DNA from: Actinomycetota bacterium
Lineage (GTDB): Bacteria > Actinomycetota > Acidimicrobiia > Acidimicrobiales > Microtrichaceae
Assembly (NCBI GenBank): GCA_016703525.1
Contig: JADJBW010000002.1
Span: 248,001-312,000 of the forward strand
DNA: 64,000 nucleotides
Direction of reading: 5' to 3'
The position numbers and the translations under genes are program-made. The notes under the pieces are model-generated. The model did not search any database and was not told the DNA's origin. It saw nothing but the letters and a program-made list of their open reading frames with translations. Below, piece after piece: positions 1-8,839 of this stretch; within the stretch, counting starts at the first letter, position 1; each line of letters begins with the position of its first letter.

Positions 1-1
1 C

Positions 2-229
2 TCGGCGGCGGATGGTGCCGGACGCGATCCGGCGTCGATCGAGGTGACGCTCGGCTGCGCGCTCGGCGACCTCACGACCGAGCGCATCGAAGCCTTGCGG
101 CGTGCCGGAGCGCATCGCGTGCTCGTCGGAACCGGCGGTGAGGACCTCGGTGCACTGTTGGACTCGATGGCCCGGGGCGCCGACGCCGTCGGGCTGAGCG
201 CGCCCGATTCGGGCGGGGGTGGGAGATGA
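2..229 (+). CDS. LLM-class F420-dependent oxidoreductase, C-terminal part only
   Basis: The frame is already open at the window edge and only about 75 C-terminal residues are visible, so start and full length are unknown. The tail (VTLGCALGDLTTERIEALRRAG, then VLVG and a final Gly-rich stretch) looks like the end of a luciferase-like monooxygenase that uses coenzyme F420 or FMN. The stop overlaps the next start as ATGA at 226-229, and that next gene is a second LLM-class enzyme, so the two are probably co-transcribed. The family is inferred from the neighbour as much as from the visible residues. The substrate is unknown. Confidence 0.55.
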   Translation, partial: SAADGAGRDPASIEVTLGCALGDLTTERIEALRRAGAHRVLVGTGGEDLGALLDSMARGADAVGLSAPDSGGGGR

Positions 230-1149
230 CCGCACTGTTGGGGCCGGGGGAGCGCATGTGGGGCATGCAGCTCCCCATCCAGTCGCAGAGCACGATCTTC
301 GTGGCACCGTGGGAGACCGAGGCGGGTCCGAGCGAACTGCTCGCCGTGGCGCAGGCGGCGGATCGTGCCGGCGCCGGCTACGTGGCGGTGTGCGACCACG
401 CCGCCATCCCGGCCGAGGCAGCGGAGACGATGGGTGCGGTCTGGTACGACACGGTTGCGACGCTCGCGTGGCTGGGCGCCCAGACCGAGCGCGTGCACCT
501 GTTGAGCCACGTGTACGTCGTGCCGTACCGGTCGCCGCTCCTCACGGCCAAGGCCTTTGCGACGCTCGACCTGCTCACCGGAGGGCGCGCGATCCTCGGG
601 GTGGGCGCCGGTCACGTCGAGGGTGAGTTCGACCTGATCGGGGCCGACTTCGCGTCGCGGGGGCGAGCGGTCGACGACGCGCTCCGGGTGCTGCGCGAGG
701 TGTTCGAGACCGGCGCCCACGGCGGCGCCCTCGTGGAGCCCCGTGCGTCACGGGCGAGCGGACCGCCGATTTGGGTCGGTGGCTCGTCGCCGCCGGCGAT
801 CCGCCGAGCCGCAACCGCGGATGGGTGGCTTCCGCAAGGTCCGCCCAAGATGGGCATGCGTGCAGCGATCGAGTGCATCCGTGCCGAGCGCGAACGGGCG
901 ATGGGAGGCGGCTCGGCGATCGATCTCGGCATCAACTGCGAGCCGGTCCATGTGGGCGACCCCACCTGGGACCTGCCGCCGTACGCGCTCTCGGGAGAGC
1001 CGGGAGCGATCGCCGGGCGGCTCGCTCGCTACGCGGCGCTCGGTGTCAACCAGTGGCAGGTCCGGCTGCTCGCTCGCTCGGCGGATGAGTTGGTCGAGCA
1101 GGTCGAGCGGTTCGGCGCAGAGGTCTGGCCGCTGGTGGAGGGAGCGTGA
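226..1149 (+). CDS. LLM-class F420-dependent oxidoreductase (TIGR03619-like)
   Basis: 307 residues, the usual size for a luciferase-like (TIM barrel) F420 or FMN oxidoreductase. An N-terminal strand is followed by VAQAADRAGAGYVAVCDH, typical of the first barrel repeat. The central LLTGGRAILGVGAGHVEGEF segment is the family signature, and PPIWVGGSSPPAIRRAA is the usual late phosphate-binding region. Such enzymes move hydride to or from F420H2 on small organic substrates in the cytoplasm; the substrate cannot be read from sequence. The start is the ATG inside the ATGA overlap with the upstream LLM gene. Identification of the superfamily is firm and the choice of F420 over FMN is inferred from the sub-family pattern. 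Confidence 0.85.
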   Translation: MTALLGPGERMWGMQLPIQSQSTIFVAPWETEAGPSELLAVAQAADRAGAGYVAVCDHAAIPAEAAETMGAVWYDTVATLAWLGAQTERVHLLSHVYVVPYRSPLLTAKAFATLDLLTGGRAILGVGAGHVEGEFDLIGADFASRGRAVDDALRVLREVFETGAHGGALVEPRASRASGPPIWVGGSSPPAIRRAATADGWLPQGPPKMGMRAAIECIRAERERAMGGGSAIDLGINCEPVHVGDPTWDLPPYALSGEPGAIAGRLARYAALGVNQWQVRLLARSADELVEQVERFGAEVWPLVEGA

Positions 1150-1163
1150 GCGCCGCGATCACC

Positions 1164-1610
1164 TCACGACTCGAGGCGGGCGCGGAGCGCTGCGTTCTCC
1201 TCGTCGACCTCGGAGAGCCGGCGCGCGAGGGATCGCAGAAGGTTGGTCGCGAGGTGCGGCGAGTCCTCGAGCAGCGTCGAGAACGCTCGTCGGTCGACGA
1301 CCTGCACCGTCAGCTCGCTCTCGGCGACCACCGACGCGTTGCGCAAGTGCTCATCGAGCAACGCGAGCTCACCGAAGTGATCGCCCGGTCCGAGCTGCGC
1401 GATACCGACGCCGTCGCGCTCGACCGTTGCACGGCCCTGCATGATCACCACGAACTCGTGGCCGACCTCGCCTTGGCGCACCAGAGTTCGCCCCGCCGCC
1501 ACGTGCACCTCGTCGGCCATGCGGTCGATCTCGGCGAGTTCGTCGTCGGTGCAGTGCGCGAAGATCGAGAGCCCTCGCAGCGACGCCAGCAGGTCGGACT
1601 TCTTGCTCAC
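1164..1610 (-). CDS. Cyclic nucleotide-binding domain protein (single domain)
   Basis: 148 residues, essentially one cyclic nucleotide-binding beta-roll (residues about 10-125) and a short Arg/Glu-rich C-terminal helix. Visible hallmarks are GRTLVRQGEVGHEFVVIMQG, then PGDHFGELALLDEHLRNASV, which matches the phosphate-binding cassette (FGELALL..xxR.A). There is no helix-turn-helix after the domain, unlike Crp/Fnr regulators, so it is more likely a stand-alone cAMP sensor or a partner subunit. The start is GTG at 1610. It converges on the LLM gene with only 14 bases between stops. The regulated process is unknown. Confidence 0.82.
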   Translation of the reverse strand: MSKKSDLLASLRGLSIFAHCTDDELAEIDRMADEVHVAAGRTLVRQGEVGHEFVVIMQGRATVERDGVGIAQLGPGDHFGELALLDEHLRNASVVAESELTVQVVDRRAFSTLLEDSPHLATNLLRSLARRLSEVDEENAALRARLES

Positions 1611-1657
1611 GGGCCGCAGCCTACTTCTGCGGACCTTCGGCGGGTCGAGAGACGGGC

Positions 1658-2503
1658 ATGACCGTCGCGCCGGGCGACGTGCCCGGAGCCGAGGTCGGTG
1701 GTGCGGCCGGTGGAGCGCCAGGGGCGGGGACGCGTCGCCGTCGAGTTCTTGTGAGCGGTGGCGCCTCGGGCATCGGCGAGGCCGTCGTGCGTCGGTTGCG
1801 GGCGGCGGGCGACGAGGTGGTGATCGTCGATCGCAACGCCGAGGGCGGCGCCCGAGTTGCGGCCGACACGGGCGCGACCATGATTGTGGCGAACGTGGCG
1901 GCGTCGTCGGAGGTCGACGTCGCGGTCGCGCACGCCGTCGCCGTGATGGGTGGGATCGACGGCGTGGTCGCCTGCGCAGGTGTCGGTCTGTTGAAGCGGC
2001 TGGAGGATGTGACGGATCGCGAGTTCGACCGCATCGTCGCGGTGAACCTCACCGGCACCTTCCACGTGCTGCGCGCCGCCCATCGGCACCTCGTCGCGTC
2101 CGAAGCCGCCTCGGTCGTCACCGTCGCGTCGGTGTCGGGTGTGCGGCCGACCCGCGGCGAGGGGCCCTACAGCGCCGCGAAGGCAGCGGTGGTCGCCCTC
2201 ACGCAATCGGCAGCGCTCGAGTGGGCACCGAGCATCCGGGTGAACTGCGTGTCGCCCGGATTCGTGGTGACGCCGCTCAACTCGGTGATTGCCGACGACC
2301 CGACCATGCGCTCGGAGGTCGAAGCCGGCACCCCGCTCGCTCGATTGGGTGACGCCGACGAGGTGGCGTCGGCGATCGAGTTCCTGCTCGGCCCGGAGTC
2401 CTCCTATCTCACCGGTCAGAACCTGATCATCGACGGCGGCTCCATGCTCGGGTCCCAGCAGGTCGACGATCTGCTGGCGCGGCTTCTCCGACCCCGCGGG
2501 TAG
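1658..2503 (+). CDS. SDR family NAD(P)-dependent oxidoreductase
   Basis: 281 residues. It is a classical short-chain dehydrogenase/reductase: the Rossmann glycine motif GGASGIG ends at residue 40, the catalytic Ser is near residue 158 and Tyr171/Lys175 form YxxxK. The late segments PGFVVTPL and YLTGQNLIIDGG are the usual substrate-loop and C-terminal signatures. The first 25 residues are an unusual Pro/Gly/Ala-rich extension; a start nearer residue 29 would give a normal-length SDR, but the ATG at 1658 is the first clear start. The substrate is unknown. It is divergent from the cyclic nucleotide-binding gene. Confidence 0.85.
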   Translation: MTVAPGDVPGAEVGGAAGGAPGAGTRRRRVLVSGGASGIGEAVVRRLRAAGDEVVIVDRNAEGGARVAADTGATMIVANVAASSEVDVAVAHAVAVMGGIDGVVACAGVGLLKRLEDVTDREFDRIVAVNLTGTFHVLRAAHRHLVASEAASVVTVASVSGVRPTRGEGPYSAAKAAVVALTQSAALEWAPSIRVNCVSPGFVVTPLNSVIADDPTMRSEVEAGTPLARLGDADEVASAIEFLLGPESSYLTGQNLIIDGGSMLGSQQVDDLLARLLRPRG

Positions 2504-2554
2504 GTCGTTCGACTCACTGGCCGGGCCCGACCTCGGTGCGTACCGTCGCATCTC

Positions 2555-2959
2555 ATGGCACCCCGATACGCAACTGTCCCGATGATGACCGGCCGCCAGC
2601 GGGACGACGTCGGTCGGGCGGTTCTGCGTCTGCACGAGTCCGTCGGGCTGTTCGAACGGGTGCACGAGGACCGGGCGTTTCGAGTGCTGCTGATCGCTGC
2701 GCTCAACGCCCTCGATGTCGTGACGACCGCTGTGGTGCTGGCGCTGGGCGGGGTGGAATCCAACCCGGTGATGCAGCCGGTGGTGGGCGGGGCCTGGTGG
2801 GGGCCGATCCTGGTGAAGGCGGTCGTGATCGGTGCGCTGTGGGCTGCCGCGATGCGGTGCCCGGTCCGATCTCGTGTGGCCGACGTGCTGCTGATCGCGG
2901 GAGCGGCCTTCTACTCGGTGGTCGTCGGCTGGAACTCCCTGCTGATGATCCACGGATGA
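2555..2959 (+). CDS. DUF5658 family membrane protein (first of a tandem pair)
   Basis: 134 residues with a hydrophilic N-terminal third and about three membrane segments. The motif NALDVVTTAVVLALGGVESN followed by PVMQPVVG matches the DUF5658 pattern (N..D..T....GG.E.NP.M.P). No enzymatic residues are obvious and the function of the family is not established. Its stop overlaps the start of a paralogue as ATGA at 2956-2959, so the two are translationally coupled and may form a heteromer. Confidence 0.7.
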   Translation: MAPRYATVPMMTGRQRDDVGRAVLRLHESVGLFERVHEDRAFRVLLIAALNALDVVTTAVVLALGGVESNPVMQPVVGGAWWGPILVKAVVIGALWAAAMRCPVRSRVADVLLIAGAAFYSVVVGWNSLLMIHG

Positions 2960-3363
2960 GCGCCGTGCGCCGAACGAGCCCCACCCTCGACGATGGAGCC
3001 CGCGACGAGAATGACCCCGAGGACCTCGGCCCGCGCGGACCGAACGCGGCTGCGGGCATCCCGATCTATCGGTGGCTGATGGCCGGCTTCCTCCTGGTGA
3101 TGAACGTGGCCGACGTGTACCTGACGAAGGCGATCCTGGCCCGCGGCGGCGTCGAGGCCAATCCGATCATGCGGCCCGTCATCGGCCACGCCGTGAGCCC
3201 CGTCGCGATCAAGGTGATCGTGTCCCTCGGCGTGGGTGCGCTGCTGCTGGCGGCCCCGGTTCGCTCTCGCTTCGCCGATGTCGCAGTCACGCTCGTGGTG
3301 GTGATCTACGTGTTGATCACGGGATGGAACATCGGCGTCCTGCTGCAATCGGCGGCGCTGTGA
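2956..3363 (+). CDS. DUF5658 family membrane protein (second of a tandem pair)
   Basis: 135 residues. An acidic, charged N-terminal 40 residues precede three hydrophobic segments. The sequence NVADVYLTKAILARGGVEAN then PIMRPVIG lines up with the upstream protein's N..D..T....GG.E.NP.M.P block, and both end with VVxxxVxxGWN before the last residues, so this is a recent or conserved duplication. The ATG lies in the ATGA overlap with the first copy. Function unknown; a two-subunit membrane complex is a reasonable inference from the coupling. Confidence 0.7.
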   Translation: MSAVRRTSPTLDDGARDENDPEDLGPRGPNAAAGIPIYRWLMAGFLLVMNVADVYLTKAILARGGVEANPIMRPVIGHAVSPVAIKVIVSLGVGALLLAAPVRSRFADVAVTLVVVIYVLITGWNIGVLLQSAAL

Positions 3364-3407
3364 CGACGGATTGACGGCCTCGCTCCACACCCGGTAGCCA
3401 GAGCCGA

Positions 3408-4379
3408 ATGCGATCGGGACTGCGGCGGTGGGGTGGTGCGTCGGCCGGCCCGTTCGAGGCTCGTGGCATCCCGCTCGTGCTGGTGGCGATCGTGGTGGTG
3501 CAGTTCGGCGCGGCCATCGCCAAGGGTGCGGTGCGCGAGATCGGCCCGTTCGGAGTCGTGTTCTGGCGGGTGACGATCGCAGCCGTGCTCATCGCTGCGG
3601 TGAGCCGGCCCCGCTGGCGTGGGCGCGGCGCCGACGAGTGGCGCACCATCGTGTTCTTCGGGATCGCGCTTGCGGGGATGAACGTGGCGTATTACGCCTC
3701 GCTGCAACGGCTGCCGATCGGCGTGGCGGTCACCATCGAGTTCGCGGGTCCGCTCGGCGTCGCGGTGTTCGGGCGGTGGCGGTCGCCGATCCACGTCGCG
3801 GCGGCAGGCGTGGCGGCGGTGGGGGTGGTGTTGCTCAGTCCGCTCGGCGGCGGCTCGATCGACCCGCTGGGAGCGCTGCTCGCCTTGACCGCCGGAGCGT
3901 GCTGGGCGGCCTACATCGTGTTGAGCGCGCGGGTGGGAGCGGCCTTCGCCGGCGCCAGCGGGCTCGCCCTCGCTCTCGGGGTCGCGTCGTTGCTCACGGT
4001 GATACCGGCGGTGGCGACATCGGGCCAGGCGATGTTCGCTCCGAAGTGGATCGCGACGGGCGCCGCGGTCGCGGTGCTGTCATCAGCGCTGCCCTACGCG
4101 CTCGAGCTCGAGGCCCTGCGCTGGATCCACCCCTCCACCTTCGGGTTGCTGATGAGCCTGGAGCCGGCCTCCGGCGCGCTCGCCGGTGGGATCGTCCTCG
4201 GTGAACGCCTCGGCGGCCGCGAGTGGGCGGCGATCGGGATCGTGTTCGTGGCGAACGTCTTGGCCGCGGGCGGTCGGCGCCGCGAGCGAGCGTCAGTCGC
4301 CGGAGCGGACGGCGACCGAGGAGGTGGCGAACCGGCGCACGGCACCGTCGTCGACCTCGACGCCCAGCCCGGGGCGTGA
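3408..4379 (+). CDS. EamA/RhtA-type DMT superfamily exporter
   Basis: 323 residues with about ten hydrophobic segments in two homologous halves, as expected for drug/metabolite transporters. The blocks GPFGVVFWRVTIAAVLIA, AYYASLQRLPIGVAVTIEF and a second-half LEALRWIHPSTFGLLMSLEP are close to RhtA-like amino-acid exporters. It should sit in the cytoplasmic membrane and export a small metabolite; the substrate is not deducible. The last ~35 residues are hydrophilic, and the 3' end overlaps the convergent menC-like gene by 87 bases, so part of that tail may be dispensable. Confidence 0.82.
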   Translation: MRSGLRRWGGASAGPFEARGIPLVLVAIVVVQFGAAIAKGAVREIGPFGVVFWRVTIAAVLIAAVSRPRWRGRGADEWRTIVFFGIALAGMNVAYYASLQRLPIGVAVTIEFAGPLGVAVFGRWRSPIHVAAAGVAAVGVVLLSPLGGGSIDPLGALLALTAGACWAAYIVLSARVGAAFAGASGLALALGVASLLTVIPAVATSGQAMFAPKWIATGAAVAVLSSALPYALELEALRWIHPSTFGLLMSLEPASGALAGGIVLGERLGGREWAAIGIVFVANVLAAGGRRRERASVAGADGDRGGGEPAHGTVVDLDAQPGA

Positions 4380-5423
4380 CGGCACCGCGATCGTTCCGTC
4401 GCGGATCACGAAGCCGTCGTCGACCACGTCGATGTCGAAGAACCGGCTCGTCGGCGTGAGATCGCCGGTGAGGGTGAACGGAGGTGTCGCCGCGAGCGCG
4501 ACGCTCGCCGCTCGTCCGACGCCGGTCTCGACCATCCCGCCGCAGAACACGCCGAGCCCGCCGGCGCGAGCGCGGCGCGCGAGCCGGAGGGCGGCGACGG
4601 GACCGCCGCAGCGAGCGGCCTTCACATTCAGCACCCGGGCAGCGGAGAGCGCTGCGACCGTGTCGAGATCGGCGGTCGTTTCAACGGCCTCGTCGAGACA
4701 CAGCGGGGTTCGGAGTCGCTCGGCGACGCGGGCGTGCCCGGCCAGATCGTCGGCCGCAAGGGGCTGTTCGATGTAGTCGAGTCCGAGCGGATCGAGCGAC
4801 CGCAGGGCATCGACACCGTCCCTGGACGCGTCGTACGCGCCGTTGGCGTCGACGGCGATGTTGAGCCCGGGAAAGGCGTCGCGAACGGCGATCACCCACG
4901 GCTCGCGGCCCGGAGCGACCTTGAACTTCACACGCCGATACCCCGCGGCCTGCGCGTCGCCGATGCTCCCGACGAGCCGGTCGACGTTGTCCGCGAGGCC
5001 GAGCGCCAGGCCCGCGTCGACCTGTTCGGTCGACGCGCCGAGGAACGCGGCGAGGGAACGTTCGGCGCCTCGAAGGTGCGCGTCGAGCAAGGCCGTGATC
5101 AGCCCGGAGCGCGCCATTCGGTGGCCCTCGATGTCGGCGAATGCGCGGTCGATCCGCTCGAGCAGGTCGCCGGCCGGGCGTTCGCGTTGCGTGCGGAACC
5201 AGCGCGGGACCAAGTGGTCGGCGAGCACCGCCGCGGCGCCGGCCGCGTACTCTGCGGTGTACGTCGGCTCGGGGAGCGCTGGGGCCTCGCCCCAGCCGAC
5301 CAACCCCTCGGCGTCGACCCGCACCAGGACCGTGTCTCGGGTCGCGAAGCTGCCGGCGCCCGAGCGCCACGGCGTGCGCAGGGGGATCGCGACCCGATGG
5401 ATTTCGATGCGCTCGACCCGCAG
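4293..5423 (-). CDS. menC: o-Succinylbenzoate synthase-like enolase-superfamily enzyme
   Basis: Enolase superfamily, OSBS/MLE subgroup. KFKVAPG carries the KxK catalytic lysines, and metal ligands appear in DANGAY, YIEQPLA and CLDEA, with a later NVKAARCGG lysine. OSBS dehydrates SHCHC to o-succinylbenzoate in menaquinone synthesis; some relatives are N-succinylamino-acid racemases and no other men gene is nearby. The nearest ordinary start, GTG at 5324, would delete the first conserved beta-strand. In-frame sequence upstream reads RVERIEIHRVAIPLRTPW, which is the normal family N-terminus, and the codon at the expected Met is CTG (5421-5423). No ATG, GTG or TTG lies between it and the stop at 5463. 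I use the CTG, giving 376 residues, a normal length. Confidence 0.75.
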   Translation of the reverse strand: MRVERIEIHRVAIPLRTPWRSGAGSFATRDTVLVRVDAEGLVGWGEAPALPEPTYTAEYAAGAAAVLADHLVPRWFRTQRERPAGDLLERIDRAFADIEGHRMARSGLITALLDAHLRGAERSLAAFLGASTEQVDAGLALGLADNVDRLVGSIGDAQAAGYRRVKFKVAPGREPWVIAVRDAFPGLNIAVDANGAYDASRDGVDALRSLDPLGLDYIEQPLAADDLAGHARVAERLRTPLCLDEAVETTADLDTVAALSAARVLNVKAARCGGPVAALRLARRARAGGLGVFCGGMVETGVGRAASVALAATPPFTLTGDLTPTSRFFDIDVVDDGFVIRDGTIAVPSRPGLGVEVDDGAVRRFATSSVAVRSGD

Positions 5424-5478
5424 GCCATCGAGGGGGAGGGGTGGCTCGTCGATATCGCGAGGCTACCGGCGCGTGCCG

Positions 5479-6780
5479 TCAGTCCGTTGGGGGCGCAGCG
5501 GGGAAGCGGTCGACTCGTCGCAGCGTCGGGAACCGCCACGCCCAGATCGCGACCACAGCGATCGTCGCGGCGCCGCCGACGACGACGGTTCGGGACGCGC
5601 CGAGCAGGTTGCCGACCACGCCCGACTCGAACGCCCCCAGTTCATTCGAGGCGCCGATGAACACCGACTCGACCGCCATCACGCGACCGCGCACGCCCGG
5701 TGGCGTGACGAGCGGAACGAGGGTGGCCCGGATGAACACGCTGACCGAATCGGCGGCCGACAACACCACCATGGCGACCACGGCGACGGCGGCGGTGCGG
5801 GTGGCGCCGAGCAGGACCGTCGCTGCCCCGAACACCGCGACCGAGGCATAGAGCCAGCCGCCGATATGGCGCCGGATCGGCCGTCCGGCCAGCACGAGCG
5901 TGACCGCTGCTGCGCCGATCCCGCCGGCCGCGTGGAGCCATCCGAGCCCGGTGGCACCCAGGCCGAGGCGCTCGCGGGCGAGTGCCGGAAGCAGCGCGAC
6001 CGCGCCCCCGAACAGCACCGCGAAGAGGTCGAGCGAGATGGCTCCGAGGAGCACCGGCAGTCGGCGGACTTCGCGCAACCCGGCGAACGCCTCGTGAACG
6101 GCCGAGCCCGTACGGCCCGAACGATGGGTGCCGTGTTCCGCTGCGTCGGCACGCGTCGCCGCTCGATACCCCGTCTCGGTGTGAACCCGGACCGCGCCGA
6201 TCATGAGCGCCGCGGCCCCGGCTGCGGCGGCCGTGAAGATGTACGCCGCCGAGGGCGACCATGCGGCCAGCGCTCCGCCGATCACGGGACCGACGATGCG
6301 TGCGCCCTGCCAGGTGGCCGACTGGAGTGCGACCACGCGGGGGAGCAACGCTGGCGGCACCACATCGGGGATCAGCGCTCGGGCGGCCGGGGCGCCGAGC
6401 GAGCGCGCCGCGCCGAAGAGGGCCACCACTGCGAAGATCGCGGGGAGGGCCCCCGCACCGGACCGGGCCAGCACCGCGAGGGCGGCGGCACACAGGATCT
6501 CGCCGACGAACGACGCCGCCACGACCTTGCGTCGGTCGAGCCGGTCGGCGATCGGACCCGACACGGCGACGAGCAGCACCGACGGGAGGAACTCGGCGAG
6601 CCCCAGCCAGCCGAGATCGAGTTCGCGGCGCGTGAGTTCGAACACGCGGTACCCCAGCGCCGTCGCCTGCGCCGCGGCGCCGAGCGAGCCCACGGTCAGC
6701 GTCGCGAGTGCGAGCATCGCCGGGCGATGCGCCAGCACGTCGCGGAGTGCGTCCTGCGGCGGGGCCTCCGCTGCCGTCAT
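5479..6780 (-). CDS. MFS transporter (MFS_3/EntS-like)
   Basis: 433 residues, about twelve hydrophobic segments. The loop-2 signature GPIADRLDRRKVV and its second-half echo (GVRGRVMAVESVF) are typical of the MFS_3 group that includes EntS and macrolide exporters. It probably exports a small hydrophobic compound using the proton gradient; the substrate is unknown. The ATG at 6780 overlaps the stop of the upstream 158-residue protein (ATGA), and that gene in turn overlaps the GT39-like gene, so the three form one minus-strand operon. Confidence 0.83.
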   Translation of the reverse strand: MTAAEAPPQDALRDVLAHRPAMLALATLTVGSLGAAAQATALGYRVFELTRRELDLGWLGLAEFLPSVLLVAVSGPIADRLDRRKVVAASFVGEILCAAALAVLARSGAGALPAIFAVVALFGAARSLGAPAARALIPDVVPPALLPRVVALQSATWQGARIVGPVIGGALAAWSPSAAYIFTAAAAGAAALMIGAVRVHTETGYRAATRADAAEHGTHRSGRTGSAVHEAFAGLREVRRLPVLLGAISLDLFAVLFGGAVALLPALARERLGLGATGLGWLHAAGGIGAAAVTLVLAGRPIRRHIGGWLYASVAVFGAATVLLGATRTAAVAVVAMVVLSAADSVSVFIRATLVPLVTPPGVRGRVMAVESVFIGASNELGAFESGVVGNLLGASRTVVVGGAATIAVVAIWAWRFPTLRRVDRFPAAPPTD

Positions 6781-7253
6781 CGGTATCGGTGCACGATGAA
6801 CCGCGGGGTCCGAGGCGGCACGCACAGGCGGCCGAGGGCGGCGAAGATCCAGCGCGCCGTCGCCTCCGGCTCGGCATTCGCCGGCAGGGCGACGACGAAC
6901 CCTCGGCGCGGATGATCGGTGAGCACCCGCCATTCGGGCGGGACCGGTGCGCGGCTGTCGGCAAGGAGCGGGGCGGCCGGTGCCCCCTGGCCGTGCTGCA
7001 AGCCGATCTGACTGGGCTCGACGACCGCGCCGCGGCGAACGCGAGCCGGGGTCCACGTCGCGAGGGGCACGAAGGGTCCCCGCTTGGAGAACACGGCGAG
7101 CGCGTTCGGCGTGGCGGGCACGTCGACACCGTCGGGGATGATCGGTAGCACGTTCAACCAGCCCGATCCGGCTTCCGACAGCTCGCCGATCATCTGCGCC
7201 AGTTCCCCCGGAACCGATTCGTCGATCTCGATCGGTTCGTTCCGCTGTGTCAC
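6777..7253 (-). CDS. Conserved hypothetical protein, 158 residues
   Basis: I do not recognise this family. It is a soluble-looking protein with an acidic start (EPIEIDESVPGELAQMIGEL), a hydrophobic strand VLPIIP, and a C-terminal helix rich in Ala/Arg (ATARWIFAALGRLCVPPR). No signal peptide or membrane segment is visible. The start is GTG, which forms a GTGA overlap with the upstream glycosyltransferase stop, and its own stop overlaps the MFS start. Tight coupling on both sides argues that it is a real gene working with one of these membrane proteins. Confidence 0.65.
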   Translation of the reverse strand: MTQRNEPIEIDESVPGELAQMIGELSEAGSGWLNVLPIIPDGVDVPATPNALAVFSKRGPFVPLATWTPARVRRGAVVEPSQIGLQHGQGAPAAPLLADSRAPVPPEWRVLTDHPRRGFVVALPANAEPEATARWIFAALGRLCVPPRTPRFIVHRYR

Positions 7254-8839
7254 GGGGCCTCAGGGTAGAGGTCGACCCACATCGCCTCGAAGAAGCGGTC
7301 CTTCTCGCGTTCGAGGAGTCGCTGGGGTTGTGGCCGAGCGGCCGTGATGGCGGCCTGCAGGCGGGGGCACGCCGTCTCGAGGAGCAGGTAGGTGTCGTTC
7401 GCCACGACCACGATGGGGCGCCCCGTGGCCCGGCGCAGGATCGCGGCGGCCGCGTCCTCGGGGGTCTGTGCGGCGAGACGGTCGCGGTAGTCGACCCAGT
7501 CGACGAAGCGCGGGTCGTCGGTCGCGGGATACGTCACGACATCGGTGCGTCCGAGCGCTCGCGTGAGCGGCGGTCCCATCTGGTCGGGGCACACGACGAC
7601 GAGCGCGTCGGCCGGTGCGCGGCGGATGGCGTCGGCCGCCTCGCCAACCTGGCTGCGCCCGTCGGTGAACACGAGGCCGACGCCGATGATCGAGGTGACG
7701 ACCGTGATCGCGAGCACCACGTCGGTGGACCGTCCCGGGGCGAACCGGGTGATGCCCAGGGCGACCAACATCACCATCAGCGGGACGATGACGGCGGCGT
7801 ACCGAGGGGCGAACCCGGTGCCGCTGATGAGCCCGAACGCAGCTGCGATCGCGATGGTCGTGGCCAGCGTGACCGAGAAGGGGGCGGCGTCCGACGCGAA
7901 CCGCCAGGTGAGCACGCCGCGCTCGCGCTCCTCGCCTCCGGGCGAGATGCGCAGCGTGACAACGCCGAGCACCATGAGCGTCGCGAACCAGTAGGCGCCG
8001 ACCTGTGCCTCGGAGCTCTGCCCGCCCGAGAACCACAGCGTCGTCATCACCACGAGCGTGGCGGGGCGGAAGGAGGGAGCCCACGGGGTGCCCGTGTGCT
8101 GTGCCTGGTAGAGCAGCGTGGGGAGCCATGGCAGGAAGCTCAACCCGCCGAGGAGCAGCGCGCCCAGAGCCCAGATCGTCGCTCGGCATCGGCTCGCGAG
8201 CTCGGCTCGATCCTCGGGCCGCAGGCGGATCCGAATGCGGCGCCCGGCGCAGGTCGCGGCGAGGCCCAGCCCGGTGCCGGCGACGAGCCACATCGACCAG
8301 TAGTGCGACCAGAGCAGCGCCGACGCGACGAGCGCGACCGCAGCGGCCCGTGCCGCATTCGGCGATTCGTAGAGCCGAAGCAGTGCGAGCATCCCGACCC
8401 ACACGAGCGCCATCACGAGCGCATACATTCGGGTCTCGCTGCCGTAGTGGAACACGAACGGGTTCAGCAGGAGCACCACCACGATGGCGAGAGCGAGGCG
8501 ACGGCCGCCGACGCGGCGCCCCACGAACCATGCCGGGACGACCGCCACGAGGCTCAGCACGCCCGATAGCGAGCGGACGGCCAGATCGCCCGAGCCGAAC
8601 GCCATGGTCCAGATGTGCAGCAGGAAGTAGTACAGCGGTGGATGGCCGTCGGCCCGGAGCGCCGAAGCAATGCCATTCAGCGGCAAGCTCGCGATGTTGG
8701 CGCTGAGCGCCTCGTCGAGCCACAGCGGGCTCGATGTCGCGAATCGCGCGCCGATCGAGATGCCGAGCGCCACGATCACGAGGCCGCGCACCCACGCGGC
8801 GACGTCGCGTGTTGGGTCGGTCGGTGGGGTCGGCGCCAT
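7250..8839 (-). CDS. GT-C/GT39-like polyprenyl-phosphate-dependent glycosyltransferase
   Basis: 529 residues with a dozen or so membrane segments and a soluble C-terminal tail of roughly 120 residues. After the first membrane segment comes SPLWLDEALSA; Asp42-Glu43 is the acidic pair in the first extracytoplasmic loop of ArnT/PMT-like enzymes. GHPPLYYFLLHIW is another GT39 hallmark. These enzymes move a sugar from a polyprenyl-phosphate carrier to lipid, protein or polysaccharide outside the membrane. I chose ATG at 8839, with AGAGG upstream; an open frame continues to 8911 but adds only a Cys-rich stretch. First gene of a three-gene operon, divergent from the RNA methyltransferase. Confidence 0.8.
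   Translation of the reverse strand: MAPTPPTDPTRDVAAWVRGLVIVALGISIGARFATSSPLWLDEALSANIASLPLNGIASALRADGHPPLYYFLLHIWTMAFGSGDLAVRSLSGVLSLVAVVPAWFVGRRVGGRRLALAIVVVLLLNPFVFHYGSETRMYALVMALVWVGMLALLRLYESPNAARAAAVALVASALLWSHYWSMWLVAGTGLGLAATCAGRRIRIRLRPEDRAELASRCRATIWALGALLLGGLSFLPWLPTLLYQAQHTGTPWAPSFRPATLVVMTTLWFSGGQSSEAQVGAYWFATLMVLGVVTLRISPGGEERERGVLTWRFASDAAPFSVTLATTIAIAAAFGLISGTGFAPRYAAVIVPLMVMLVALGITRFAPGRSTDVVLAITVVTSIIGVGLVFTDGRSQVGEAADAIRRAPADALVVVCPDQMGPPLTRALGRTDVVTYPATDDPRFVDWVDYRDRLAAQTPEDAAAAILRRATGRPIVVVANDTYLLLETACPRLQAAITAARPQPQRLLEREKDRFFEAMWVDLYPEAP

Noticed and set aside
4843..6915. A 690-codon plus-strand open frame
   Set aside because: Entirely antisense to the menC-like and MFS genes, Arg/Ala-rich and without any motif.
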